Shown: positions 12,529 to 25,650, numbered from the stretch's first letter. The stretch: 64,000 bases of DNA from Synaphobranchus kaupii (GCA_029718625.1 CM056381.1:59142157-59206156), one strand, 5' to 3'. Translations and numbers: made by a program. The notes: generated by a model not told the origin, from the sequence alone.

Positions 12529-13495
12529 CTACAGGAATGGCAATTCTGGCCTTTCTTTAAGCATAAGATGCATACTATTTCAGATGAGTCAGTACTTCAT
12601 GATATGATTGAGTTCACGATGCATTCGTTCTTCTTTCATAAACTACATGAAGCCAATTATGCAACTGTCCACCCTTGAAATTGGCTTTCTTTATCCAAAT
12701 TAACAAGAGCACAGAAATACAGTGAGTTCAATATGTTCAGCTTCTGACTTTTTGATAAGTAATATATAATGATCTGAGAATACTGAAAAGATAACTTTGC
12801 ACACTTTATAATGCCAAAATGACTGTTGCAGGGCATTAGGAGAAATAATAAAATGGAAAGTTCCTTATTCCTATTGATTAGACATTGTGGATGCACATTT
12901 ATATAACAGTGACAATATGCAAGATGTCATACATATCATTTTATAGCCATCATGATGTGAATTATTTAAATAAAAGTACAACATTAAAAAGTGCGCTTTC
13001 TACTTTTGCCTAAAATGCACACTTGGCAGTCTTGCAGTAACCGTAAAGCTCCTGGTTCCTCGTTTTGCTTTGAGAGCTGTGTTTGCTGTCATATGAGCAG
13101 CAGCCTCCATGTAAACTAATGCAGTAGAGAATATTTAACTAGGCGTGACCCCCCCCAAACAAGAAAAGAAAAATCTTATAAAATCTGATCTTATGGCCAA
13201 GAAATTTTGGAACTTACAATGTGACACGATTGCACTGCGCTCGTTAAGTATTAGGAGGTGGGTGTATGGTTATATGATTTGCATAAATACTTCAGCTGTT
13301 GTTAATGTGCTGTGGGTAGTGTTCATAATCAGTTGTTATATAGTAAGCAGCATGAACTGTGTTTAGTATTTGTTCTTAGTGAAGCTACCGCACTGTGATT
13401 AGTCATTCAACAGTGTCTTCTTGTTATTGATTGATGATGTTTGGTCAAAATGTATCCATGTGAAGAATCTTTCTGTATTAGTTGGTTACAACTAG
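12529..13495. other. Intronic sequence, nothing recognised
   Basis: I see no exon-like segment or repeat boundary. Open frames here are short and lack any family motif. Confidence 0.5.
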
Positions 13496-13625
13496 AGGTT
13501 GGCCGATATGGATTTTAAAAAGTCTATACCAATGGCGATATCAATGCTGATGTTTAAGACAACATGGGGGTTAATCGGCCAATGTCTGCCGATTCTATTA
13601 ATCCCCCCCCCCCCCCCCCAAGTTA
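13494..13625. mobile_element. hAT-like fragment with a 17-C run
   Basis: The text actagaggttggccgatatgg, later ggggttaatcggccaatgtc, matches the style of fish hAT elements built from repeated gaccgata/tatcggtc motifs. A run of about 17 C closes it at 13603-13619. A related phrase lies at 46919-47010. Boundaries are approximate. Confidence 0.4.
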
Positions 13626-14164
13626 AATAAGGGTGAAAGTACCAGGTGTAAATTACATGTATTGCACTTACACATCCTCAGGATTATTCATGTCTTGTAT
13701 TCAACATATTGGTCATGAACAAAACAGTATGGGACTACCTGCTAATCTACTAGCTGGCTACATACTGTATAACTGCATAAACAACCTTTTGATTTTTAGT
13801 GCAACCACGATTACCTAGTATTGGAAAGCTAGCCAGCCAAGCTGTTTAACAATGGATTCAGTATAACAATAACCATGACACACTTGCTTTGGGATAAAAA
13901 ATAGCCTAAAGAAGCAAATAGCCTACAATTCATTGTAGGTTTTGTAGATTCTGATGTCACTTTCATACATAACAATCTCCAGTCAAAGCTCCAGCTTGAC
14001 CACTTTGTTCCTCTAAGTCATTTCAAACAAAATATTAGCAGTCTCATGCAAGATGTGTGCTCCTGTTTCTGATCGAGATTTGTGACTTTGACCTTTTTTT
14101 ATTGTACATATTTTTTACTACTTTGTATCCTACTGTATTGTAAGTTTTACGTGTTTACTGTGTA
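13626..14164. other. Intronic sequence, nothing recognised
   Basis: No coding or RNA feature was seen. A small perfect inverted repeat, ctacaattcattgtag, lies at about 13923-13938. Confidence 0.45.
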
Positions 14165-14262
14165 ACCTCTGCTGCCATTTCTTGGTCGGGTCTCCCTTGG
14201 AAAGGAGATTTTGAATCTCAATGGGACTTCCTGGTAAAATAAAGGCTAATAACTAATAAAAA
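14165..14262 (+). mobile_element. LINE 3' terminus, plus strand
   Basis: The phrase ggtctcccttggaaaggaga, then ttttgaatctcaatgggact and tcctggtaaaataaaggcta, is a very common non-LTR retrotransposon tail in fish genomes, ending in an aataaa-containing short repeat. Only the 3' end is visible. How far it extends upstream of 14165 is unclear. Confidence 0.6.
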
Positions 14263-14844
14263 TAACATGACTTTCAAACAACTGGTTCAGTTCAAAAAGA
14301 CTTTCCTCTTTCAGCGAACAAGAGCTATGTCTCTAAGCCCTTATCTCTCAACAATGCCTTGAGCTATGTCAGCCCAAAGGTGTTTTGAGTGATATCTACC
14401 TCCATTTCCACAAATCTGGGATAGAACTGATGTACTTTGAATGGTACACTGCAGGAGAATACCATCTGCTCCATCGGGTTTTACACGCTTCAGGGGGTGA
14501 TGAATTGACAGAAGAAGCTTGGTCCGTAATCCCACCCCTAATATGCTCCATGGACTCCATTCCCTGAGTTGGACCATGTTTAAAAACCTTTCTTTACAGT
14601 GGATATGATTCTCGGCTTGCCAGTTATACTGCAAACTATTCACACAATCCTTATGTAAAAAGCTTTGTTTACAATGCAGACAGTGCTCTTTTTTTTTTTT
14701 TTTTCACTTCATCTAATTGCATCTAAATGTCCATGTAAATTCCTCTTGAGGGGTTGGCATTCTTCCATTTTCGGACAACAACCAACACAATGTTAGCAGA
14801 TCTAATGACCCGAATGTTGTTGATTTTGTACTACCTCTTTTTTT
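14263..14844. other. Intronic sequence, nothing recognised
   Basis: It includes a T run of about 15 at 14690-14704. The overlapping open frames at 14341-14643 show no recognisable domain. Confidence 0.45.
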
Positions 14845-14902
14845 GTTTTGCACCAATCATTGGTTGTGTTATTGGTTTTGCGTGTGTTGAAAGGTTTTGC
14901 AG
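14845..14902. mobile_element. MITE fragment (shared with 59983-60144)
   Basis: The phrase gcaccaatcattggttgtgt followed by tattggttttgcgtgtg recurs almost unchanged at 60068-60110 inside a small element with clear inverted ends. Only this internal piece remains here. Confidence 0.55.
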
Positions 14903-16447
14903 TTTCCAGCAATGATCCTGGTTTACAAATACAATTAGGCATTAAAAACTGAAAAAACGGAAAAAAGAATTGTAGTAGGGAGCTAAAGTGATCCTGAGCA
15001 AACAGAAACATGACGGGTGTCAGTTACATGAACCTCGTCGAGTAATAGTCACAATTCAATCATTTCAGTTGTAATAGTACATGCCACCAATGGCACGAAA
15101 GGTCTTGCCACTTCCGTTACTAAACCAGCATGTGAAACCCCTTTATATAATCCCAAATTCACCCGTCGTCTCTCATGGATTAAACAAACAGGCCAGATGT
15201 GGCCTCTCAACATTAACAAAGCACACAATGGTTTGATTATAAAGAATGAGAGTATAAGCAAAACTGACAGAATTAAAATCACTTCTTGAAATGATAAATA
15301 TTAATCAGTAGCCGCACCACAGTTAATGCCCTATGCTCTCTTATCCTTTCTACCTTCAATTATTCTGCTGATGAACAATCCTAATTCTGTGGGAATGAAG
15401 TAAGGGGTGTGGGGGGTGTCACACTCTAAGAAAACTTACGCACAGTTAAGGAGCTCCATTTAGACGTCCATTTTTAGATGCTGTAAAAATATCACTCGGG
15501 CTTATGTTGACATTCCAGCACTTCACAATACAGAAGGATCACTGGATCATTGCAAACAAGTGATGAGCAGGGAAGGCTTTATATACTCAGTTAATGGGTG
15601 ATGCTGAAGTATAAAGTCTTCAGTTCACACTTAACAATTTTTTAATGTTTTGTTCAATGTAAAAAGCCCAACACCTGAATTGTCAACTAAACAATCCAAC
15701 AAGTTTGAAGGACCTTTTCCAGTCGTCACTAGCTCACCAGTGGCTAACGACCTGGTCACTAGGCTAGGCACACGCTGGGGAAGTGCGTGGAAACTTAATT
15801 AACCCACATGCGGCGCGCCGTTGCGCCAGCACTCTGACACGCATTACTGGTGCCCAACATGATGAATAGCTTTATCCGAGGCCCTCTTACTCACAGTGTA
15901 TCTATGTATCTACCCATCTACTCAAAGCTGCCAGGAGGGAATCGGCACAATACAAACCATTTAAAATCTCTGAGAATGGGAGCCCTGGTACCTGGATCAA
16001 GGTTGTATTTTTTCTCCTTTACTTACCACAGATATGCTAACAGTTCTATGCCCTCTGCAATCTATCAGAGAGGGCTAGTGACCCTCCTACAATATGACAG
16101 CCAGTGTTATCATCTCTCCCTAGTGTAGGAGCATTTGAGATATGGCTCGCAAAATGATTTTCAGAGGCGGATCAAGAGAGCACAGTGGACATTTAATCCG
16201 GTCCCTTAATATCACAAGAATCACAATCCATTCGGCCCACGAACAGGATCTAAGCTATCCACCTCTACAGCCCACTGATGCTTTACTGTGCGAATTCCAG
16301 CACAGACTTAATGAGAAGATATATTTGCTGTGACCCACCCTTTATTAAAACCTAGTCCAACATTTGTTCAAATATGAAACTGGAATTTTTTTACATGTCA
16401 AAACAAGTGCACATACACTTTATTGTGTCAAATGTAACTAGAGCAGT
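14903..16447. other. Intronic sequence; 15830-16340 looks non-repetitive
   Basis: No exon was found. The part from about 15830 to 16340 is more GC-balanced than its surroundings and shows no repeat signature, so it is a candidate conserved non-coding segment. That is an impression from composition, not evidence of conservation. Confidence 0.35.
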
Positions 16448-16692
16448 AATTGAAGACCCTGGTGCTAAAAGTACTGAAGTCACAAAATGTCTATTTTGAC
16501 TAAATCAAATCCGAAATGATCCATAAAATCAGCCATTAAACATTTTGCTGTTTTTATGCATTGCTTAGGCACCTTTTCTGTTAACAATATTTATAGGGTG
16601 GCCTTAGCTAAACAAATACAACATGTTTCTATGCTCAACTTGAATTGTCTAAAAATGTGACTTCAGTACTTTTAGCACCAGGGTCTTCAATT
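16448..16692. mobile_element. MITE with perfect 36-bp terminal inverted repeats
   Basis: The first 36 bases (16448-16483) begin aattgaagaccctggtgcta. The last 36 (16657-16692) are their exact reverse complement, ending tagcaccagggtcttcaatt. The 245-bp length and absence of coding capacity fit a miniature inverted-repeat element. I could not identify a clean target duplication: the flanks are agagcagt and tgactgtc. The superfamily is therefore open. The perfect match of the arms suggests a young insertion or strong local homogenisation. Confidence 0.8.
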
Positions 16693-17737
16693 TGACTGTC
16701 ACTGCCTGGGAAGAATACGTAGTGTGCATTCATTACATTCATTGTTAAACAGTATTTGAGTACTTCTTGCTCTCACTTTCCTCCCCTGTAAAATTAAAGG
16801 ATGACTTATCTATCTTGTCCTCTGCCATCAATTGAAAGGGGTTGGGAGTTATTTTATTGCCCTTCTACAATGTGACTGTAGACTAGCTTGTGAACACTCC
16901 GAGGCATGGCCATCCATCTGCTACTCACGTTCACTGCACAGTGTACCAGATGTGCTGTACAGGTAATGCACTGGAGGACTGCACACATTGGACAGCTGGA
17001 GCAGGCAGACTGCAACTTCCCGATTGACCGGGCGCCAGTATGTGAAGCGGCAGGTGATAGCCTGCTGACTAAAGCTCTCCGTCCCTGAGTGACAAACTCA
17101 AGCACCTCCCCATGCGATCCCAATCGAAATCTGAAACGTCACGGTCAGGATTTGCTTGAAGGGCATTGGGTGTATGACACCACTAAGGTCTGACAGCCCA
17201 CTCTCGACAGGATTTACCAGCATGACCTGATCATTAATAGCGCCATTGATCCATAGCACAGCCGTGCCTTGCCACTCAGTGAAATCCTTCTACCCCACAG
17301 CACTGTGTAGCACATACATTTAAAATGAGTATTTAAAGAATCAGCTTTGGTGGGAGTGCTTACACTCTGTGCAAGCTCAAAAGAAAAATTATAAAGTACA
17401 CAATTACGTGAAGTTATGTGAAATGCACAAGATGCTGCATTAATTGTACGTGCAGGAAGAATTAATCCTTTTGAACATATGTGAGATTATTTAAATAGAG
17501 CGCTTCTCCCACAGTTCTATTTAAAAAAAGAAAAAAGAAAATTAGTCACTAACATGGGAAAACACCTGACTAAACTGACTCATTTTAAACATAAATGCTT
17601 TAACAAAAAACATGTGATTTGAAAATTGAAAAACTGTACTATAAGTGCATATACAGTACCCACCAGAAGTATTGAAAACCAGGGCCGGGCACAGACTTTT
17701 TTGAGGGCATATGCTCCAAAAAAGGGGGCACCTGTGG
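16693..17737. other. Intronic sequence, nothing recognised
   Basis: No exon or RNA gene is visible. The open frames overlapping at 16854-17123 on both strands carry no family motif. Confidence 0.45.
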
Positions 17738-17945
17738 TAAGCTTGTGGGGTGTAGTGGCTGGAGCCTATCCCTGCATGCATTGGCCAAGAGACAGGAATA
17801 CACCCTGGAAAAGGTCACCAATCCATCGCAGGGCACACGCATCATTCACTCACACACTCATACCTATGGCCAATTTAGAGTCTCCAATTAGCCTAACCTG
17901 CATGTCTTTAGACAGTGCTATCCACTGTACCACCGTGCCACCCTA
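17738..17945 (+). repeat. Dispersed fish repeat (LINE-associated?)
   Basis: The segment runs ggctggagcctatccctgca, then tacaccctggaaaaggtcac, then caatccatcgcagggcacac, then cctaacctgcatgtctttag. This string is found many times over in fish genomes. Another part of the same repeat (gggtcgcagggggggctgga) lies at 20828-20900. I cannot decide its class from sequence alone. Confidence 0.6.
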
Positions 17946-18989
17946 CTGCTATTCTACTATATCAGAATAAATATACTGATAACCTAAACCAATCAAAATG
18001 TATTAAAAACCAGCGTGACCATTAGCCACTCGCTAGCATTAACCCAGCAATAACAGCATAATGAAAGCAACACACAATAATGCAGTAACCATACAACACT
18101 TATCACACATTCATCATGACAGGCACATAGTATATGAAAAATTATTGGCACTGTAGTGACTGATCACCCACCTGAAAAGATTAATAAAATATATCTGTGA
18201 GCTGGCTGTGGTTTTATATGGGTTCTTCTGCCAACTGAAGGATGCAGCTCAGCACAGATAATTGATATCAACGGTTGCTAAAAATATAAAGAAAATGAAC
18301 TGCTAACTGATATGGTTAACAGATTGCAATGTGACGTGCAATGAAAGTCCAAAAAAAAGATAGAAAAAACGTAAGTGATACAGATGTTATTTAACAGATG
18401 TTGTACAGGTTCTGATAACGACAAAATACTAAACTGAAAAAAACGACAGGTTGGCGAACTTGAAACGAGTCTTCAGCTGCTATCTCCAAATGCAGTGAGA
18501 ACAATATGGGAACGTAAATTGTACAGGGATGTACAGCAAATAAACCGCTGCAGCCTGCAGGCAAAAGGGCAGGGGGCGTACGCTTCAGTATATATTGGTG
18601 TCTATCTGTGCACGTGTCTGTTGAAAACCCTGGAATATATGAGCAAAAAAGGCTATAAAATGTCTTTGTCTTAGGCTGTTTCTGAATCAGAGCCCTACCT
18701 ACTGCATCTAGTATCTTGTGTACTAGCAGCTGTGTACTGTTTATTGTATACTGTTTATATGTGCAGAATGCAAAAAGTATCCTTCATACTATTTTCCTGT
18801 GGAAATGTCATAAGACGTCCCACCCTTGCATGGTCATGTAACGTGTTGTTTTTGTCGTTGCTGAAGCAGCACCCTCATTTTTAAAGCGAAACTGTACATC
18901 ATATTTGTGTGCCCAAAATGTTCGCTTACTTCTTAAAGTATGCTCAGGAAACCCCGTAAGCAAAAATCTCTTCTCACAGTTTGAGAATT
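17946..18989. other. Intronic sequence, nothing recognised
   Basis: No exon or repeat boundary was detected. Confidence 0.4.
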
Positions 18990-19200
18990 GCAGAAGTTTG
19001 TTGATTCCTGGGGTCACCAAGTCTCCCAAAGTATGAACTGAAGACACCTCTGTGCCAACAAGCTATTTAGAAGCCTTTCCAGGAGAAAGCCTTTGCTGTC
19101 ATCATACCACAAATACAAGTGCCTGGAGTTTGCTAAATGTTACCGGAATTTAGATTTGGAACCAGGTGCCATCATCATACGAGACAAAAATGTAGATTTT
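18990..19200 (+). pseudogene. Tc1-like transposase fragment (middle region)
   Basis: Text such as tggggtcaccaagtctccca, then gtgccaacaagctatttaga and agaaagcctttgctgtcatc, matches the region around 47655-47780 of the Tc1-like relic at 47051-49098 (HANKLFGRHARKKPFLSFHHK when translated there). Stops and small indels interrupt it. Both ends of the element are missing. Confidence 0.6.
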
Positions 19201-19529
19201 TGGAAATAAATACCAAAGGTATTAAATAAATAAATACCCCCACTGTAGCGCTGTGGTTCGATTATTTGAATTGTCTTAATTCCATGGATAAACACTGTTC
19301 TTTTCTGAGCTCGGTGTGCTTGTATTTTTCAAAATGCAGCTACTCAACATAGTCCACACTGAAATAAGTGTCACAATAATTACAATGACCATAATCCATT
19401 GAGCCTACAGGCATGCAAGTAATGCAACAGTTCGGAAACGCATGGAACAAAGAACACAATATTCACACGCGAATGACACTCGAGCTGGATGTGTATGGGG
19501 GTATTATTGTCTCAAAAATAAATACTTAA

Positions 19530-19622
19530 ATGTACAACTGATCCACAAATAAATGACCTGATCCACAAATAAATGACCTGGTCCACAAATAAATGCAGCT
19601 GATCCACAAATGAATGCAACTG
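19530..19622. repeat. Minisatellite, ~21-bp unit
   Basis: Four copies of a unit like ctgatccacaaataaatgac stand head to tail. The last copies diverge (ctggtcc, caaatgaatgcaa). Confidence 0.85.
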
Positions 19623-19982
19623 ATTTTACTTGCGGAGCAAATACTGTATGAAAAGGGAAATCAATTCTAAAGTCATCAAATAAAAAACATAGCTAATATG
19701 CACACCATAAATTCACGTATATATGTGATAATAATATTCTAAGCAAATAATTTGCTGTAATATGCAGTCATCGAAACCTTTAAGACTTCATGTTGACACC
19801 ACATTCATTTTGAGATTAAAAGTATAAAAGTATAAAAAGAGTTAGGCCTAGAGTTTAACTTTTAAGTCCAAAAGAATTTCTATTGTCATTATTTCATGAT
19901 ACATTCATGTTTAAAAAAAAATTTAAACCCAAATCGAAAACCAAGATTATTTTCCAAAACCAAACCGAAATCAAACCAATCT

Positions 19983-20090
19983 TAAAAAAGGCCCTGACAA
20001 CCTTGTTAGGATACATGGCATTCATGGACTCGAATACCTCAAGAGCAAAATCTGGCTGCCTCTACCAGAAGGCTAAGACTAAAGATTAAA
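19983..20090 (+). pseudogene. Tc1-like transposase fragment
   Basis: The segment aaggccctgacaaccttgtt, then aggatacatggcattcatgg and tctggctgcctctaccagaa, aligns with 47956-48050 of the larger relic (GPGNLARVHGIMNS...LAASARK). It probably belonged to the same old insertion as 18990-19200, with about 780 bp between them that I cannot match. Confidence 0.6.
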
Positions 20091-20827
20091 GATTTGTTTT
20101 TCCGCTGATCAACGGAATCACAATTAAACTATGTAATTTAAAAGATTTTCTGAGCATAAAAGACTAAACTGAATTTAATCCTGCACTTTTTGCTCATATT
20201 AATAGAGGTTGCCAATTATTTGGTGGGCACAATAGATAATAAAGTACAGGCCTTTAATCCTAAACTGTCATCTGAGCTAATGAATCTGGTTTGGTGATCT
20301 AATCTCTACTCTATTTTTATTATGGAGAGATTTACTGCTAAGCTACACGGGGCTTAAAACCACAGCTATTCAGTGACGGACCATTTTCTTTTTGGAGGAC
20401 TTTTAATGTCTTGTAATCATTTTGGGCCCTATCTTGGTAACAACAGGAGAACAAATGTACCTGGGCAGTAGTGAAATTGCTCATTTTGTCCTGCACAAGA
20501 AAAACATTTTTTGATTCTGCCCAGTTTGGTAGTTTCCTGTCTGCAATAAAGGCATTTGCAATAACATTGGTTGGGAGGGTGTGTCAATAAAATATTTGGC
20601 ACTTGCTAATTTGGTGTCAAATAACTTGTTTGTGTTTTAGTCCGCACAGACCACCTCTTAACTGAAAAACAGATGCCATTTTGTTGGCTTAACCAAAGCA
20701 AAAATATGAATATTGAACATATGGGGCAGACAAGGAAACAAGCTTAAAAAAATAAACAATATTCAAACAACATGTTTCGTTGTGTATATTTGAGCATGTC
20801 TGCTTTGTAACTGCGAGGTGGGTGCTA

Positions 20828-20900
20828 CTAATCCATCCATTATCTAACCCACTTATTCCCGGTCAGGGTCGCAGGGGGGGCTGGAGTCTATGGATTCAGT
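20828..20900 (+). repeat. Dispersed fish repeat fragment
   Basis: The phrase ccatccattatctaacccac, then cccggtcagggtcgcagggg and ggctggagtctatgga, is the start of the repeat whose continuation is at 17738-17945. It breaks off after about 70 bp. Confidence 0.55.
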
Positions 20901-23900
20901 TGTCTGAGATGGACCTTGTGGTTACTGTGCAGCACAAGTGCCTCAATGAAATTGTAATGTAACTGAAGTGAATAATATGTATTGTGTCGCTTTACCCCTT
21001 TCTCAAGCACCACCTTTTTGAACACAACCCTGAAAATAAAATGGTTACTGTTCTTGAACCCCTTTGACTGCAGGCATAATCCTGGTCTCTTCTGTAAGCT
21101 TCTTGTTTTCTTGCCTCTTGTTTTCCAAGAGTCAGAACTACACTAAGAAGTATTACTGAAACAAAGTAACAAAAGCTCATACAGTGGAAATAGAAGTTTT
21201 TTTTTCTTGCCTAAAAGATTTTTGTTTTTGCCGGGATAAGGATACCTTTTACTTTATGTTATAAATAAGACCTCTCTGACTTCATCAATGATAACACCTC
21301 AAACCACTGTTTGCCATAGATCAGCCATAATTGAATAGGGAAATTTCACTGAAGAAAAATAAAACAAAATCACAACTCCATAGAAAAAAAGTTTCAAGGA
21401 CATTTTAAACCTAACAAAAACAACACAATTTTCTATGACCAAAACAAAAAAGCTTGCACAATGTTATTAGCTGCATTTATGAAGACCCCCCTTTATGACC
21501 AATTCTTAATAAAAAATTTGTGCAGGTCAGAAATAACAAGCTGCTGAATGCATCAACATCCTACTGCTTTCACAGTGAAAGATGGGAATGGCGTCCTGGA
21601 GGGTAAGAAATATTTATGGAACATTGAGTGAGCTACGCAGCACTGAAGACCCTGGGTTAGCCATGCCTGTGCAAATAAGGGTCTATTCCCCGTAGCCTTG
21701 GATTCCCCTCTCTTCCATGAAATTACAACAAATGCGGTGAGCAAATTCTATTTCTCTCGGATTATAACACGCGGTTGTTCTTATTCCTGCCTCACCTCAC
21801 ACCCACGTGTCAGTCTAAAAAAAGATAGCCAATAGACATTTTTGAGGTAGGCTATTCTACGGGAATTACATCTGGTCTCACATGCCTTTCAATTCCAATG
21901 TGTTTATTCTTCCTAAAACACCAACTATAGCGTGTTATATAATGATAAAAATTTAAAAATCACCATATACTGAATACAATCGATAGCAGGTGTGTCCATA
22001 TTATCCTAGAAGGACTGCTGAGAATGAAGCTCACAAAAACACCTGACCATTACAATCAACAATGTATCCCATCGGTCTTCAATCAAGATCTTGATTTGGT
22101 GAATCACGTGTGTTTGTGCTGGGGTGGGAGAAGAGCCTGCACTTTGGCTAAGATTGGAGACTAGCGATCTAAAGTTCACATGTAAGTCACAACCACCCGA
22201 TATACAATGAGTAACTTAGCAACCCTCAGCATCACAGCCTCTGCAGGAAACTGCAAGGTTTTCAGCCTTCTGTCTTTGACGGCCAAGCTCCTGTGAGCGC
22301 TGTTGTAAAATGCGGAACACTTCCCCTAGTCACGGGCATTGCTGGAATCAGCCACTGCTGAGCATTCCATCTGTGTGGTGACTGACACCTTCTATTTAAA
22401 CTTTCATAGCAGCCTGTATCCTCATCTCACCGAGCTCCTACATCCTGCCTTGTGTCTGGTCTGCTCGTTACGGCCCCGACCATTCGCCAGGACTGCCACG
22501 GATTTTCCTCAAGGTGAAACCGCAGCGCATTCGTTATTCAGAGCACAGACTCTGATGACTATGTGAGAGTTGCGAGAGCAACAGTGAAAGCTGTGAAAGG
22601 GAAAGCTATGATTGCACCATATAGCTACTATTTCTGAGATTAAGCACTTGCAAGGACAGAGCAGTAAAGGAAAAAATGTGTGAAAATGAGGATGAAATCT
22701 CTTTCACTGAGTAGTAATGAACTTTATCTGAAGCCAATTCATCTGTTTATTGTATGTTCTCATTTCCTCAGTACCAATTATATTCTATTGGACAGTCAAA
22801 ACAGCAGCATCTATTGGTAAGAAACAGGTACTGTCTTACAATCTTTGAAAAATACCAAATTGACATGTTGAAATGTAAGTTTTTTTAAAAACTGATATGG
22901 AATTGCAAAGTATTTGGGTATTCAAACACTTCAAGTATAAATTATAATTTTTTTGTGTATTTGAAAAATAGTGGATTCTGATACATTGTTATATAAATTC
23001 CAAATGACCATAAGTCTCACAATTACATGGAAATATTATCATTTTTATCATCATGCGTATTATCATTTGTCGTTTGTGACACACATGGCAGACTGATGGG
23101 AGGGCTTACTGGATTACTTGGTGAGAGGTAACCAAAGGCAGCAAAGTGGCCCATTCAGTGGTGCAAATCCCTGAGATGAACTGATCAACTGACGTGTGAT
23201 GAGCATTTCACTCAGTGTTTAGTAGCAGGGGAAAGAGAGCCCAGGATTATGTGTGCATGTGCCTGTGTGTTTGTGTGTATGTGTCTGTGTCTGTGTGTAT
23301 TGGGGGGAGGTTGCTGGTGCCAATGGAACAATATTAAGAATGTACCAATAATATTTTTTTGATAAGTCACAATAAACATTCCAACTAATACTGATGATAG
23401 AATTCTGCTATTTATTATTATTTACCTACTTTGAAGCAACAGGATGTTAACAAAATGTTTAAATACATATCAGAAAATCTGCATTAATGAGTTAACATTC
23501 TGTTTAATCAAGTTATAAAGTTCTATTAAGCTCACCCGTTCTTTTCCAAAAATCGCATTGTTGCACCAGACAAGGATGAGGCAGACAAGCCACAAACATG
23601 GTGCCTTGGAGGTGACTGAACTACAGAAATATTTCTGGATATATATGGAGTGTGCAACCAGTTCAGCAAAGAACAACAGATGCCTTTATTGCTATACCCG
23701 TCAACGCCTGCAGCCAAAATAGCAACACAGGCAGGGTGCTTCTCCGCATGGAGACAGACCAAATTAAAGAGAGCCTCAGTGTCACACATAGGTTACAGGA
23801 GCTATGGACCTACAACCCTGCAAAGAAGGAGGGAAGATGTAAGCACAGTAAATATGGCCCCACCCGTGGATGGGATTTAATATGGTACATCAGCTTGCTG

Positions 23901-24726
23901 GGGCGGCGGCACACATTTCAAGCAGGATTTGCAACGAATGTGCCTTGGGCCAAGGCACCGAGCTGAGAGGGGAGTCAGCATGCACAACCGCGCTACATCC
24001 TCATCAGAGCCAACCTTTCACACAGACACCCCACCCCTCCCCCCCTCCTCCCCCGTTCAACGAGACCCTCCCCAGCAGTCAATCTATCTTGTTAATGGTT
24101 AGCCTCGGCTGAGCCTCTGCCATTTAAAATTCGGAGGAGATTAGTTTGTCTGCAGTGCCTCTGAAAACAGGTGAACGCTATCGGAGGCAGAGAGCTGGAC
24201 TCTGGGCCACTGACGAGATGAATAAATCCTAATCTGCTTTGACTCTGCTGTGCCTCTAACTAAGCATGCTTTGAGGGTAATTTACAGCAATGTATCCCAG
24301 TTAAAATGGGACCATAAATGAATGTGGGGCAGGAGTAAAGTCTAAGGGCAGAATTGATTATTTTTTGCTGAGTTTCCAAAGGGTGGACATTTTATGTCTC
24401 AATTTTATTAACCAAGACCAAGCTAGCTGAGAAAAACAATGGGTAAAAGCGCATACTGTATTAACATACTAAGTCAATGACTGAGGATTAAGAATATAGC
24501 TAGCTTATCAATAGACTTTATCGATAGGAAGATTCCACCTTAACAATACACCAAAGCACTGTGGCGCTTTGAGATCAAGGCACGAGTCTAGTCTTTACTG
24601 AAGATAATGTGCGTCTCATGTACCTATTCAACCCTGCTAAGTCAATCTCTAAATAAGTGACACTTTACGGATATTTCTGTATGGGAATATCTTGGCCAAT
24701 TTACATAACTTGCATAACACTTAATA
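20901..24726. other. Long intronic block without recognised genes
   Basis: Over 3.8 kb I found no exon with neuroligin or other motifs. A TG-rich tract lies at about 23252-23300. A C-rich tract lies at about 24031-24053. The part at about 24120-24270 looks non-repetitive and GC-balanced and is a weak candidate for conserved non-coding sequence. Confidence 0.4.
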
Positions 24727-24727
24727 T

Positions 24728-25432
24728 AAACCCCAATTCCAAAAAAGTTGGGACAGTATGTCAAATGCACATAAAAGCAGAAAGCAGTGATTTGTAAATT
24801 CTCTTTTTACATATATTTAATTGAAAACAGTACAATGAAAATAAATTTAATGTTTTACCTTATCAAGCTTATTGATTTTTGTAAATATACATTCCAAATT
24901 TGATGCCTGAAACACGTTCCAAAAAAGTTGGGACAGGGGCAAAAAAAAAAGACTGAGAAGTTACAAAAAACACCCTGTTTGGAACATTCCACAAGTTAAC
25001 AGATGATGCTATCATGGCAGGGTATGAAAGGATATCAAAAGGATACCAAGATATGGATGGATCACTTTAAGGGTTGTTTCTCCTGACTCATTTTCCTATT
25101 GAACTCTATGGAAAAATAAGTCAGGAGAAACAACCCTTAAAATGATTCATCCATATCTACTGCATATCTGGCAGCAGAGTGATGTACCTAAAAATAAGAT
25201 ATCAAGAGTCTTTTGATATCCTTTTATACCCAGTCATAATAGCATCACCTGTTAACCTGTGGAATGTTCCAAACAGGTGTTTTTTGAACTTCCCAGTCTT
25301 TTTTTTTTTTGGCCCTGTCCCAACTTTTTTGGAATGTATTGCAGGCATCAATTTCAGAATTAGCGTATATTTACAAAAATCAATAAAGTTGATAAAACAT
25401 TAAATATCTATTCTTTGTACGGTTTTCAATAA
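24728..25432. mobile_element. Foldback DNA element with nested palindrome
   Basis: The left arm begins aaaccccaattccaaaaaag, and the right arm carries the complementary cccaacttttttggaatg and subterminal text. The same arms form the simpler element at 44817-45192. The centre (about 25018-25240) is a palindromic module ending in tggatggatcactttaaggg/ttgtttctcctgac, also found at 33420-34085 and 48412-48800. The right arm stops at about 25432, so the terminal part of that end has been lost. Confidence 0.75.
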
Positions 25433-25486
25433 TGTAAATGGTTTGCTCATTTACATTATTAAATTATCTTGTGCACACGTTAATAA

Positions 25487-25650
25487 CTTGTTCCCACAAC
25501 ATATGGAGCTTGTTCCCACATGGTACTTGTTCCCACAAGATACAGATCTTGTTCCCACAACATACGGATCTTGTCCCCACGTGATAATAACTTGTTCCCA
25601 CAACATAAGATCTTGTTTGCGCAAGGTATCATCTTGTTCTCACAAGGGGG
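25487..25650. repeat. Imperfect tandem array of cttgttcccacaa units
   Basis: At least seven copies of cttgttcccacaa appear, separated by short variable pieces (catatggag, gatacagat, catacggat, cataagat). The spacing is near 21-30 bases. The unit decays toward the right (ttgtttgcgcaag, ttgttctcacaag). Confidence 0.8.

Noticed and set aside
25487..25650. CRISPR-like spacing of repeats
   Set aside because: The units and spacers are irregular and the genome is a vertebrate's. It is an ordinary tandem repeat.
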